Shown here one piece after another: positions 1-10,839 of a stretch of DNA of 64,000 bases (the stretch's first letter is position 1; every line of letters starts with the position of its first letter). The notes under the pieces were generated by a model. The model was not told where the DNA came from. It did not search any database and worked only from the letters and a program-made list of their open reading frames with translations. The position numbers and the translations under genes are program-made. Origin of the DNA: Byssochlamys sp. IMV 00236 (lineage: Eukaryota > Ascomycota > Eurotiomycetes > Eurotiales > Thermoascaceae). The stretch is taken from positions 941,535-1,005,534 of the forward strand of contig MSJH02000810.1 of assembly GCA_001931875.2 (NCBI GenBank). Reading direction: 5' to 3'.

Positions 1-1960
1 GTAATCAACACAACATAGTTAAATCCTGAAGGAGAAGAAGAATAAGAGAGGCACAGGATCCCAAGCCGTATACGGAATCAGCCCGAGTGGAACGGGCGTT
101 CGATACGAAACATGCTGACTTGTGGCGGGCAAACGAACGCCCGGAGAGGCGAACCGATCGGTGCCTTCGCCACTTTTGCTGCCACGAGGTGGAAAGTCAG
201 GGAGATGGACCCATTATGATGGATACGGGCTGAGGATGGCTTGCTCTATTATTCGAGTGCATCTCTGCTCCTCAGATATAGTATTATTGTATGTATGTAT
301 ATACATACAATAACTGATCTTCTCTTCTCTAATGAACATGCCATAGAGATTCCTTGAAACACTGACAGGCGGCAACGGAGAGAGCGAGAGAAACCAGACG
401 GTAATTGATTAACGATACCGTTTCATTTCCAGGATGTAAGATGACCAGAGTAGAGTCTGGTATGTAATTATCATGGAAGTTCCATGCAGCCTTCTTCTGC
501 TGTATTACTTCCTGACTCCCCGACATCCCACCCCCATCGGCCGCACAACAAGGCTGTCGCACCAAGGCAACTCGCACGCATCGCATCGCATTGCATTGCT
601 GGCCTTCTCACGATGGATTAACTTAACTTCAGAGAGAGTCAACCCAACTCAACCCTCCGGCCCCCCTTCTCCAACACACTAGTTAGCCTGCACGACAGAA
701 ACGACTAACGGGCCTGTCTCTCCCCACCGAGCATCGATGACCACGGGCAGTGCTGCCTTTTCCACGGCCGAATCAGCCTGGCGCAACCACCACCCTCGAT
801 GTTCGAGAAGACCTCCCGCTCTCTCCATCGAAACTCTGCCGGGGATGTTCTGGGCTCGTCCGGAGATCTTACAGTATGACAGGAAGAGGGGTCTATAGGA
901 TCATAGGGTGTGGTTATTCTGACATCTCCAGAACCAGGAGAGAGCCAGTAGTTAGTAGAGTAGAGTAGAGTAGAGTATAGTTCAATCAACCAGACGCTTT
1001 GACTCGACTACTGTCTGGTTCTGTTGACGCACTAACTCGAGCAACCAAGTCTTTTGATGTCCGCGATCCCCTTCGTCATACCCGGGAGATCCTTCGGTGG
1101 TCCATCCTGTCTCCGGTGACGACTTGCGCCGCTTACGATCCTGCCGTCATGGCCAGTCTTTTATTTCAGCTTGGAAAGAAAAAAGAGTCGTCAATTGTTC
1201 TTCCTTTCTTTCATCTTTTTTTCCAGCCTGTTTACTCACTTTTATTACTACGTACAATTTAATTCCTCCTGCTCCCGCTAGTCTTGCTAGTATAGCGTGC
1301 ATCTGTGCCCGACCAGCCGGCACGGTGGAAATAATACAGAGCCAACCAAGCCACCTAGAACGAACTAACTAACCACTTTGCTTTACTACTCGAGATCCCT
1401 GGCTGCGTGGAGCTCTTGTCCGCACTCGTTCTAGCCTCGAAGGCGTTAAAAAAGAATCTCTGACTAGGGCCGACAAGTGCGTCTGTTCCGTACCGGTACG
1501 CACCGTTTTTTAACTTACCCTCCACCGTGGAAGCCGAAAAAAAAAAGAGGCGCCCCAGTGCGGGCACCGTCCGAAGACAAGCACAAGAAAGAGAGTAGTG
1601 AATGTGAGAGAGAGAGTCAGAGAGTGAGAGAGACCAAGAGCCGGTAATTTAATTTAATCCAATTAATTTACTTATGCTTGACTGGCTCACTCACTACTGA
1701 CTACTTACTCTCCTCTCTCACTTTCCAGCGCGGAGAGGCGTCAGCACCTTTGGGCGGGACGGTAAAAAGGAATTGCTCTCCCCCTCCTCATCCCGGCCGG
1801 TGTTGATCCCGTATTATTACTTACTTACTTGCTTGCTTTTACTACTTACTATTGTTCCGCTGGTCTCGCCCTTTTGGATTCCCTGTTATTTTACAAAGTC
1901 TCTCTCTCCCTCTCTCTCCTACACCAGACAACACCACAACCGCAACATTCCCGCCTGGCC
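1..1960 (+). promoter_or_regulatory. Long upstream region / 5' leader of areA
   Basis: No open frame longer than about 94 codons lies here before the overlap with areA, and none looks like a known protein. The stretch is pyrimidine-rich towards its 3' end, as is common for fungal leaders. It holds a TAGAG pentanucleotide run at 955-977 and a perfect 12-bp palindrome CGTACCGGTACG at 1490-1501. areA genes of other Aspergilli are known to have long, multi-start leaders, so part of this is probably transcribed. The start site cannot be placed from sequence alone. Confidence 0.5.
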
Positions 1961-4924
1961 ATGTCCGGGGCGGATGGAGAGCGTGGGGGAACCGAGACCA
2001 TTTGCAGCACCACGGCCGCCTTTTCCTCGTCTTTCTTCCCTCCAAGCACCTCGACCTGGATGGCCGATCTCTCTTCTTCCCAATTCCTTCCTTCTTCCCC
2101 TTCGTCGTCACAGGAATTGTCTCTCGATTCCTCCTTCACGCCGTCCGACCTCAGTCGACCAAACGACAAGCTGGAGTTCCCAATCGCTGCCAGTCTCGCC
2201 CGCGGGGGGTTGCCCGACTCCGTCTTCCCCGACTGGAAGCATGGCAACCCCCGGGAGGGCCTCGAGGATCCGGATGAGATGCAGAAGAAAGACCCTCTGG
2301 CCACGCAAATCTGGAAGCTGTACACGCGCACCAAGACCCAGCTTCCAAACCAGGAGCGCATGGAGAATCTGACCTGGCGGATGATGGCGATGAGTTTGAG
2401 GCGTAAAGAACGTGAGGCTCGGTATGTATTATTCGCACTCGAAAGCTACGTGCAGGACGCTAGTTCTTGTGCCTGCTATCTATCATCTCTTATCTTTCTG
2501 CTCGTCGTGCGCACCGGCCCTTCTTGTCTCTCCCCTCTTTCCCTCTTTTTTCCTGTGCTCTCTTCCTCTTTCTGCTGCCTTGCAACCGCCTAGGAGGGTT
2601 GGCTGACTTGGGTGGGTTTCATCAGACTGGCCCAGCAGAAGAGAAACAGCATTGACCACAGGAGCACCGCCAACACCTCCACACCGGGCGGGATCTCACA
2701 GCTGCGGAAGTCGCTCGACCACACAGCGACCAACGCTGGCAACAGTAACAACGAGGAGGCGGATCCTATGAACCTGGACGACTTCATAATCCCCTCCTCG
2801 ATCGGCTCTCCCTCTGGCATCCCGGCTTCTCCGTCGGCCGACAAAGGCTCGACATCCGACAACGCCGTCGCCTCCGCCATCCCCATCAAGGGTCGAAAGG
2901 ATCAGGCGACCGCGTCGCATGGGCCTCTGGTTCCTGCGTCGTTACCTCACCCGCCTCAAGACCAGCGCAAGAACGGGGAATTCAGCTACGTCCAACGACG
3001 GATTCGCAAGACCAGTGTCGACGAGCGGAAGGTGAGCGGCAACCCCGTCGTGAAGTGGACGGGGATCCTGGATTCTAACACAAATGACAAGACTCGCAAG
3101 CGTCCAGCCGAATCTTCTCCTCAGGTCCCCCCGGTCTCCAATCTGATGATCCCCGTCGACGCCGACTTCGACTCTGGAATGCCGGATTACCAGCTCGACC
3201 AGCCTCACTCCGCGTACTCTACCAACAGCCACACTTCGCCGGGTGTGCCTTTCAACCTGGATACCTTCCACTTGAATGACGACCCGATTTTGACTTCGGC
3301 TGGTCCGTACCAGCACAACTTCACCTTCTCCCCCACGGACTCTCCGATGGCAAGCGGAGGACCATTTGCTAATGTCTACGCCAACACCCCCATGGGCTCT
3401 TCGCTCAACTCTACCGATTTTTACTCTCCTCCTCCCTCCGGCTATCAGTCGGCCGCCTCGACTCCTCAGCCAGGCTTCGATAATGAGCACTCTATGTACT
3501 TTGAGAGTTCCATAGATGCCCGTACTCAGCATCGGGTCCCTAACTATGCTTCTCACCGATCCTCCAACCTTTCGTCCTCCGTGCAGCCTCGCTATATGTT
3601 CAATACCAACAATGACCAAGGGTTTAACTCCTTGAGCGGTCCACCCTCGAACATCCCGTCTCCAGGCTTCTCCATGCCGCAGCAGCATGTCGACCCGTCT
3701 CGCGTTCTGGGTCGTGGTGACTTCTCGGCCGGTCCGTCCCATCATGGCTTGAACTTAACCAGCAATGACAATATGTTCACTTTCGGTGCAGACTCCGACA
3801 ACGAGGATGAGGATGGCAACGCTTTCTCTGACCGCAACATGAACATGCACACGGATTTCAACTCGGTCGATGATGCTTCCCTCGACCTGAACACGGGGCT
3901 CCAGTGGGATGCTCACTTTGGCCAGTTCAACTCGATGCCTACTTTCAACGGCCAGCACAGGAAGCATATCACGATTGGCGGTGACATGATGGATCAGTCG
4001 AGAGACTGGAACCAGGGTGGCAGTCTCGGCCGGACTCACGGATCTGCAGCATCCGTGAGCGAAATCCGCAACCGTGAGCAGGATCCCCGCAGGCAGAAGA
4101 TTGCCCGCACCATCTCCACCCCCAATACTACGCAGCTGCTTCATCAGAGTATGAACAACCAGTCCCTCACCTCACCCAACACGCCGCCAGAATCCGGATT
4201 CAACAGCACTGCTCCTTCCCGGCCTGCCAGCCCAGGAGGCTCCAAGAACGGCGAGCAGGGCAATACGCCCACTACCTGTACCAACTGTTTCACGCAGACA
4301 ACACCGCTATGGCGTCGCAATCCGGAGGGCCAGCCTCTTTGCAACGCCTGTGGTCTTTTCCTGAAGCTGCACGGAGTGGTGCGACCTCTTTCCCTGAAGA
4401 CGGATGTGATTAAGAAGCGCAACAGAGGTAGCGGTAACAGCTTATCTGTTGGAGTCTCTTCAACCCGCTCGTCAAAGAAGGGCAGCAGGAAGAACTCGGT
4501 CGCCCAGGCTCCTCTCACGACGCCCACCTCGGGCAAGCCGCAGAGCGCGACAGCGTCGGAATCTCCGCCTTCCATGCAAGGCTCCAGTGGATCTACAGCC
4601 GGAACTACTCCGACTAGCTTCCAGGGCTCCGGCAAGGGTGGTGTTGTGCCCATCGCGGCGGCTCCCCCGAAGCCTGCCCCTTCGAACGGTGCCAGTCAAA
4701 GTCGTGCATCCGTCCAGGTAGCCCCTAAACGTCAACGACGACTGGAAAAGGGCTCGACCAGTTCATTGCAGGAGGGTGATGGTGAAGACAAGGGAGCGTC
4801 GAGGTCCAAGGTCGTGCCGCTTGCCCCAGCAGTGCAACCAGCGGCAGCCAACCCTGCGAATCACAGTCTTGCTGCAGGCCAAGGTGGCAGTCAGGAGTGG
4901 GAGTGGTTGACCATGAGTCTGTGA
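1961..4924 (+). CDS. areA: AreA/NIT2-type GATA transcription factor, global nitrogen regulator
   Basis: Two exons, 1961-2421 and 2626-4924, give 919 residues. The intron starts GTATGT and ends at the ATCAG at 2621-2625, after a CTGAC branch site. The earlier TAG at 2591-2593 would cause an immediate stop, so it was rejected. A single GATA-type zinc finger (C705-X2-C708, C726-X2-C729, with TTPLWRR and NACGLF) is followed by a basic tail (KKRNR). The serine/asparagine/proline-rich N-terminal two thirds holds acidic patches, as in activators. The extreme C-terminus, WEWLTMSL, matches the conserved NmrA-interacting tail of AreA. In the family this protein binds HGATAR sites and activates genes for secondary nitrogen sources when ammonium and glutamine are limiting. 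The length is close to the usual 860-930 residues. The start at 1961 is the first in-frame ATG giving an AreA-like N-terminus; a second in-frame ATG lies within the next 30 codons. Confidence 0.95.
2422..2625 (+). promoter_or_regulatory. areA intron with three clustered HGATAR sites
   Basis: This 204-bp intron holds CTATCT (2476-2481), CTATCA (2480-2485) and TTATCT (2490-2495). Their reverse complements are AGATAG, TGATAG and AGATAA, all fitting the AreA consensus HGATAR. Three sites in 20 bp is dense. Autoregulation through them is inference only. Confidence 0.45.
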
Positions 4925-6480
4925 TTCATGAGCGCGGTGTATCATGGGAAGGTCCGCGATGACACAGACAGAGATTATTAGAGTGGGTGATGCATATTTG
5001 TGTGTCCGTGGTGATCGGCATGGAAGCGTTGGAAGCGACAGCGCTCTACTATAGATTTGATCCTGGCTTCGGGTTTCGTGCGTTTACGTTCGGTTGCGGG
5101 ACACCGCAGCCGGGAGGAGTACGATACGGATTTGATCTCGGTTCGTTAATTTTTTTTGTTCTTTTCCTTTCGCTATTGGGACCGGATCTTACGACGCCTG
5201 ACACGAATTGTTATGTCCTGTGGGAAATGGGTCTTACTGCTCTGGGTTGATTTCCTCGCTGGGTTTTCTCTATTACCTCTTACCTCATGCTCACGTACTT
5301 ATGATGGACCGCGGCTGTATGTCGTCGATTGTCTTCCGACTTTGCCCCTCTCCGATCAAGCCTTGACCGTCTATTGTGCGGTCATGGGTGAATATGATGA
5401 ACGCCTTGTTTGGTTTGGTTTTCTGTGTCTGATTTGAGTGCTTTTTGATTGATACAACCGCGTCTGTTCCGGTTACTCAGCCCAATTTTCAGTTTTGTTT
5501 TCATTTCTGTTTTTGTTTTTCCTTTCGCTAATACACGTGGTTATTGTGGGCTGGGGACCGGGCAGAAGTGCGCATCTCGTCTTTTTATTGTTTTTTATCT
5601 GTGCTGGTTTATGTTTGGTCGGATTTTCGCGCGTATGTCAATTATCCGCTTCTTGTGGCCGATGGATACTGGTAGTTTTCAAGAAGTGGAGCGTGAGACT
5701 TGCCGTGGCAGGGTAGATTGCTCGCTATCCGATCTGGAATATATGTTATTGCTTTAATCTATGATTTAAGAGTCACTTCTGGTATTGTAATTTCCAGCTC
5801 TAAGGTTCTCAGCAGTGAGTGGTGCAGATGAGTATTACATTGAGTAGGTCCTTGACGATCGACAATAGTAGTCTGCTACATATACGCTGATATCTAGTCA
5901 TGAGCCACAGCACCCCACATCTACCAACGATCCATGTATATACTGTCAGCGCATAAATCGTACGTCTAGGTTATCTCTCAGCCATCCGTTTACAGCAGGT
6001 TCAAATCAGACTATGCTTCCGTGCCATTATTATTCGACATATGTTTAGACCCTGGCCTGCCGTATGATCGACACCCAACCCTAAACACCGTAATAGCATT
6101 CTCTCTTGATGATAACCTCTATCTCCAATAACCAACACCCTTCTCCTCCTCTACCCGTTCCCTACCCTCCTCTCCCCCAAAGTCTAGTTATTTAAACATA
6201 CCGTGACGTCCCCATTGTATAATTTCCCATGACATCATGCACACCACCACCGGAAGGCAAAGGCGAAAAAGGAGGGAGGCGGTATTGCCGTGATTATTTC
6301 AATTTAGACCTGACTTGACTGACTGACTGACTTGATCCATCTGAGATCCAATATCGTGTTCAGAAATTCCGAATCAACACCAAGACAAGCAAGACACGAG
6401 TTTTTGGTGTGTTTACTTGAGAAGAGAAGATAGATACAAGGACATAAGATATTATATTTTTATCTCTGATAATATCCATC
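4925..6480. other. areA 3' region and intergenic spacer
   Basis: No supportable gene. The first several hundred bases are probably areA 3' UTR; in A. nidulans the areA 3' UTR controls mRNA stability in response to nitrogen. The remainder is T-rich or pyrimidine-rich spacer leading to the next gene. Open frames here (up to 102 codons) are T-rich and hydrophobic by composition and resemble nothing known. Confidence 0.5.
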
Positions 6481-7064
6481 ATGGCTGGAATGCCGGTGAG
6501 TTGGATCTCTATATTTATTTTATTATGTATTGTGCTATTTCTTCAAGTTTCATCGATCAATATGGGATTCAGGATTGGGAGAGCAAGATAACAACGAAAT
6601 CTTGAACTATAATACTAACACCACTTTGGGATACCCAGAGAGGCGACTCAGACATTGCTCAACGTATGTATATACACACCCCCATTCCTCCCTCCATATC
6701 TTCCCATCCTCAACCCAACCCAACCCATCCACTAATAAAAAACAAACAAACAACAGAAGCAACAGATCCCATAACACCCACGATCCACAACGACGACGAC
6801 ACCTACTCACCGTACAATAAAGCGCGCCAATCCGCCAGCAGCATGAGAGAGAAAATCGCAGAAGCGTTCCAACCGGGCGATAATAAGGCCACGACTCGTC
6901 GTTTATCGGACGTTCCGTCCGGTGCGAATGTGCAGCAACAGAATGAGGAGGGGCAGCAGGAAGGGGGGAATACTTCGGTGTTGCAGTCGGTGCAGGAGAC
7001 GGTTTCGAAGGCTTTGGGGGGTGGGAGAGGTGGGTTCTCTGTCTCTCTCTCTCTCTCTCTCTCT

Positions 7065-7107
<43 letters not shown>
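6481..7107 (+). CDS. Hypothetical protein, interrupted by assembly gap
   Basis: Not recognised. Exons at 6481-6495, 6639-6663 and 6757-7029 splice in phase with GTGAGT, GTATGT and GTGGGT donors. They give a hydrophilic N-terminal product of about 104 residues starting MAGMPRGDSDIAQQ. It contains TYSPYNKARQSASSMREKI, a Gln/Glu-rich stretch, and ends near SVQETVSKALGG. The last acceptor could also be 3 or 9 bases downstream. After exon 3 comes a CT repeat (7037-7064), a run of 42 T (7066-7107) and then N. A short open tail follows the gap (about 7281-7331, ending in TAG) and may be the last exon, but the join cannot be seen. The pattern of tiny 5' exons supports a real gene; the function is unknown. 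Confidence 0.55.
7037..7107 (+). repeat. CT microsatellite followed by poly-T tract
   Basis: CT dinucleotide repeat at about 7037-7064, then 42 consecutive T up to the N run. It lies in the presumed intron after exon 3 of the neighbouring hypothetical gene. The low complexity probably caused the assembly break. Confidence 0.9.
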
Positions 7108-7270
7108 NNNNNNNNNNNNNNNNNNNNNNNNNNNNNNNNNNNNNNNNNNNNNNNNNNNNNNNNNNNNNNNNNNNNNNNNNNNNNNNNNNNNNNNNNNNNN
7201 NNNNNNNNNNNNNNNNNNNNNNNNNNNNNNNNNNNNNNNNNNNNNNNNNNNNNNNNNNNNNNNNNNNNNN
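7108..7270. other. Assembly gap (run of N)
   Basis: 163 undetermined bases; their true length is unknown. The gap breaks the gene starting at 6481. Confidence 0.99.
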
Positions 7271-7503
7271 CTATCCTGAAGGAGAGGGGTAGGTTGGCTA
7301 TAGAGAAAGAAAAGGTTAGTCTAGGGAATTAGAATGTGATTTGATACTATGTAGGACTTAGACTACTGGTAGCCAACTACTTAATGTACGCAGTTCTTGT
7401 CAGATGGCAACGGGATTGCAATTATTATCATACTATAACACTAGCTTCGTCTGATCATCATCCTCACTAGTATACTGCACGTCACCTTTTGTGTATCTTG
7501 AGT

Positions 7504-8608
7504 CTACGAGAGGGCGACACGGCACGAAGATCGCATATAGGCATACTCCAAGGCGCTCATGAGGCCCATGATATGCGCTCCGATGGACAGAGTAACGAAA
7601 ATGTGCCATATCGTATGGGAGTGGCCCCAGATATCAAACTTCCCGGGAAAGTATCTCTCTGGCGCTCTCCTCTTGACACGGCAGATAAGGTTAGCGTCTA
7701 ACAGGAACATTCTGCTACAGCTAGTTGAAATACGTACCTCCCAGAAGAAACAACCGATAATCAAGAGGAGACCTTCGAGTAGATAATAAGGCACGCCGAT
7801 GTTTGAAAGGAACTCCGGTCCCCAGATGAGAGTGCCGTGGCCGATAGGGGCGAAAGCTGACAATCCCGTGCAGATGAAACTCATAAGGCGGAACGTTCTC
7901 CAGCTTGGGTCCCGGAACCAGGGACTGACTAACAGTGCGGTGGTAGCGGATGCCAGGGTAAATATCTAAATGCGAGGAGCACAACTAGTCAGCTGGCGTT
8001 ATTCGAGTAACAACCTGGTTTAACCCGTGACTAACAAGGCTCCAGTAGGTATATTTCAGAGTCGGATCACAATAGAACCCGAAATGCAGACCACTGATAA
8101 AGTTGCCCAGGATCAGAGTCATGATACCCAAGTAGTCGAAATGCAGCCAGCGGTGAGATACACTGGGCGAATGGTTCAGGAGCGTGTGGTACAGCGTCGA
8201 CACAGCCAAGCAGACCGTCGCCGTCAGCAATTGGAGCGAGAGCACCGACCAATCGAAGCTGGTGAGATTAGGGTACCGCGTCCGGACATGTTCGTACATG
8301 AAGCTTTGAGCGAAGACCGAAACCACCGCCGGGATCAAATGAGAATAGATGTTGCACGTTTCGTTGTGCAGATATGTCCAGCTCGCCAGAGAGCCAAGGA
8401 AGGAGTTGCTCTCATTGCGATAGCCAGAAATGATAAACGGATTCACGTCGTACCACTTGGGGACTTCATCTATCTTGAGTAAGGTATTTTTGCTCGGGGC
8501 CTGTTCTACAGGCTCCCCGTCGACGGTATTCTTTAGGGAATTAGTGCTCGACTTTGTGACTGGGCGAGCAGGCCGTGTGACGCGAAATCTTATGAATAGG
8601 TCGAACAT
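7504..8608 (-). CDS. PAQR family (Izh/adiponectin receptor/haemolysin III-like) membrane protein
   Basis: Three exons on the minus strand (8608-8015, 7965-7738, 7671-7504) give 329 residues. Family hallmarks in order: the N-terminal cytosolic segment before the first helix (EVPKWYDVNPFIISGYR), then NETCNIYSHLIP, then the zinc-ligand motifs STLYH and HRWLHFDYLG, and the C-terminal HSHTIWHIF. Several hydrophobic helices lie between, consistent with seven membrane segments. Fungal members (yeast Izh1-4) affect zinc homeostasis and sterol metabolism, and related receptors signal through ceramidase activity. The 49-bp intron 7966-8014 is in phase 0; the 66-bp intron has a GCTAAC branch point and contains no stop, so reading through it would also stay in frame. 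The gene is divergent from the roadblock gene, with 550 bp between the two starts. Confidence 0.9.
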
Positions 8609-9158
8609 GTTGCTTCAATTCAAGAGTATGGATAATTAAAACAGAATGCAAACAAGGACTCTTATCAGGAGTCTTTTCGTGCTGCGAGACGTCTATGTGC
8701 TGTAGTACTGGAGCTGTTTTGGTGATTGGGATATCTAGAGACAAGGAAAAACAGTAGGAAATACAGAAAAATATGTACAATTAGGCATAAGAAGGGAATC
8801 AAAAGATAACGAGGGGCGGAAGGAAAAAAGAAGGGAAAAAAACAAGTATAAAGGAGAATCCCACTTGTTTATTGCCGATGTTTCCGTTGCATGTGGTTCC
8901 TGCTGAGTCATCCGGCCAGCTTGACGGGCAACTCATTGTTGGATGTTGTTGACATCGAGGACGAGATCGTCCTTTCGCTCCAAGTTCAGAGTGCGCCATT
9001 GACTAACTTATAAGTCCACTGATACCGAAAGCTACTAGCGGCTATTTATCTTGAGCTGCGCGCGGTATCAGTAAGATCGTCGGGCCTCCTGTTTGCTCCT
9101 CAAGTCCACCCCGCATTTGACGATTTGCGTGTACTCTCTTGGGAAGTTCCGCGGAACA
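8609..9158. other. Divergent promoter between PAQR and roadblock genes
   Basis: 550 bp shared by two divergently transcribed genes. No open frame here resembles a protein and no distinct regulatory motif stood out. Confidence 0.5.
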
Positions 9159-9871
9159 ATGGCGCAGAGCCCTACGGTAAGCAATCTGGTAATGCCTATG
9201 GATGGGTTCAACGGACGAGAAGTTGACACATTATGGCCTAGCAACAGCCCGTTCCTCAGCATGTATCCGCATTGCTCACTCACCTCACCTCCCGGCCCGG
9301 CGTCCAGTCTACGCTGATTCTATCCCGCAAAGATGGGTCGATAATCCAGTGCACTGGACTGCTAGCAGCCAGTTCCAACCAGACAGCTCCAGGCTCCCGC
9401 GGGAATGTCGTAGAGACTTCTGCACCGCCCAGCTCATCATCCTCCGAACCTACCCCGTCGACAGATGCTATAAGCTCTACTGCTACGAACCAGACCCCTC
9501 CATACAAGCCTAGCCATGCAGAAGCCCTGGCGGCACATATCCACGCCTTTGTCACAAGTGCGTCCGCTTTAAGCACGTCTCTATCACACCCTGCCTCGGC
9601 CACTGGGACAGAGAACGGATACGGCTCGAGGTCGCTAGCTACGAACGCTTATGATGAGACTTCGGCCAACGGAATCGGTTCCCGGGATGACGATGCAGAA
9701 GGAGAGAGCCACAAGGAGGACGAAGATGAAGTCAAGCTCTTGCGGCTGAGGACGAAGAAACATGAGATTGTCGTGGTGCCCGACCGGAAGTATTTACTCT
9801 GCGTTGTTCACGGCGCATCCGGGGCTGCTGGGTCAGCGGGAGCACCAGGGGGTGGAGGAGCATCCAGGTGA
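9159..9871 (+). CDS. Roadblock/LC7-type dynein light chain with a large insertion
   Basis: Two exons, 9159-9176 (six codons) and 9260-9871, give 209 residues. The second exon starts in the roadblock fold: HVSALLTHLTSRPGVQST followed by LILSRKDGSIIQCTG. The last strand and helix region, LLRLRTKKHEIVVVPDRKY followed by LLCVVH, matches DYNLRB proteins closely. Roadblock chains dimerise and bind the cytoplasmic dynein intermediate chain. The family is normally about 95-100 residues. Here roughly 100 residues of Ser/Thr/Pro-rich, then acidic (DDDAEGES, KEDEDE), low-complexity sequence separate the two halves, and a Gly/Ala tail follows. The inserted block is continuous open frame with no obvious splice signals. 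The alternative is a Ragulator- or MglB-like roadblock protein, but the HEI motif favours dynein. Confidence 0.85.
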
Positions 9872-10839
9872 ACGAAGTTGTCGAGGCATCGATTTAGGAG
9901 TCATATTCCAATTTTCTCAGTCAAGTGGTTTCTGCGCCTTTGGTTGGTCTGGAGCGATCTGTGTTGGCTTGGCGTGTTTACTGTCATATACCCGGTTGTA
10001 GTCGACTAGAAGTAGTTACGATATTTCCCTATATCTTCCCATGTTCATGGCCATTGTACTCTGATATCGTTGGAAAGCACTTTATATCACAAAGTTTTTG
10101 ACATTGCATCTGGATACCTGCGAGATGACTGACAACGGTCATGCTGCTATTACTAAATATGCACATGACTGCGAGTAAAATAGCATATATACAGGGACAG
10201 GACAATTAGTGAACAAGACTTTTCCGAAGTCAACTGAGCAGGAACGCAAATTTAGGAATTAACTCTCGCGGCCATCACTGCAGATCTCTTCGACGCACCA
10301 CCATGAACTACTCCTGCGCTACTTGGATGCCTTGAAATCTATAGCAGATAAAAGTCTTGTGCGTATGAAGAGATACCGCTGAGATTTATATAAGGTGCAC
10401 ATCCAACGGACAATCAGCCGTAGGATTAAAATATGCTTCACAGCCATTCAACGTCAATCTCAAGAGGAACATATCCGACTGGCAGTACCACGGAGACGAA
10501 TAATTGAACGCCATATAATATAATTGCCTTTTCCGATGTAAAAACCTTCTGTTCCAGAAATAACAGCTGGTGCAACCGATTTGTAGACTAGCTCATCGGG
10601 CAACTCCTACTAGAATCGCTGATAGGATCTAGTCAATATCGGCCAACTATTTACCCCTCGCCTACCGATGTTGTCAGCATAACTGCTCCGACAGGAGGGG
10701 TTAGCTCCAGCTGACGCCTCCGATAAGCAATATGGACATCAAAGAGATTATAATCTGAAGATACCCGTCTCATTGCTGTCCTTTCTGTGACTTGGTTGCG
10801 TAACTTGGCCCAATTCGTGAAGTGACTCCGATTATTACA
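9872..10839. other. Intergenic spacer
   Basis: 968 bp of AT-rich sequence between the roadblock gene and the class V PLP enzyme. I see no coding frame, tRNA or clear repeat. Confidence 0.5.

Noticed and set aside
2942..3745. 267-codon open frame antisense to areA
   Set aside because: Arg/Val/Gly-rich composition typical of an antisense shadow; it lies wholly within the areA coding exon.
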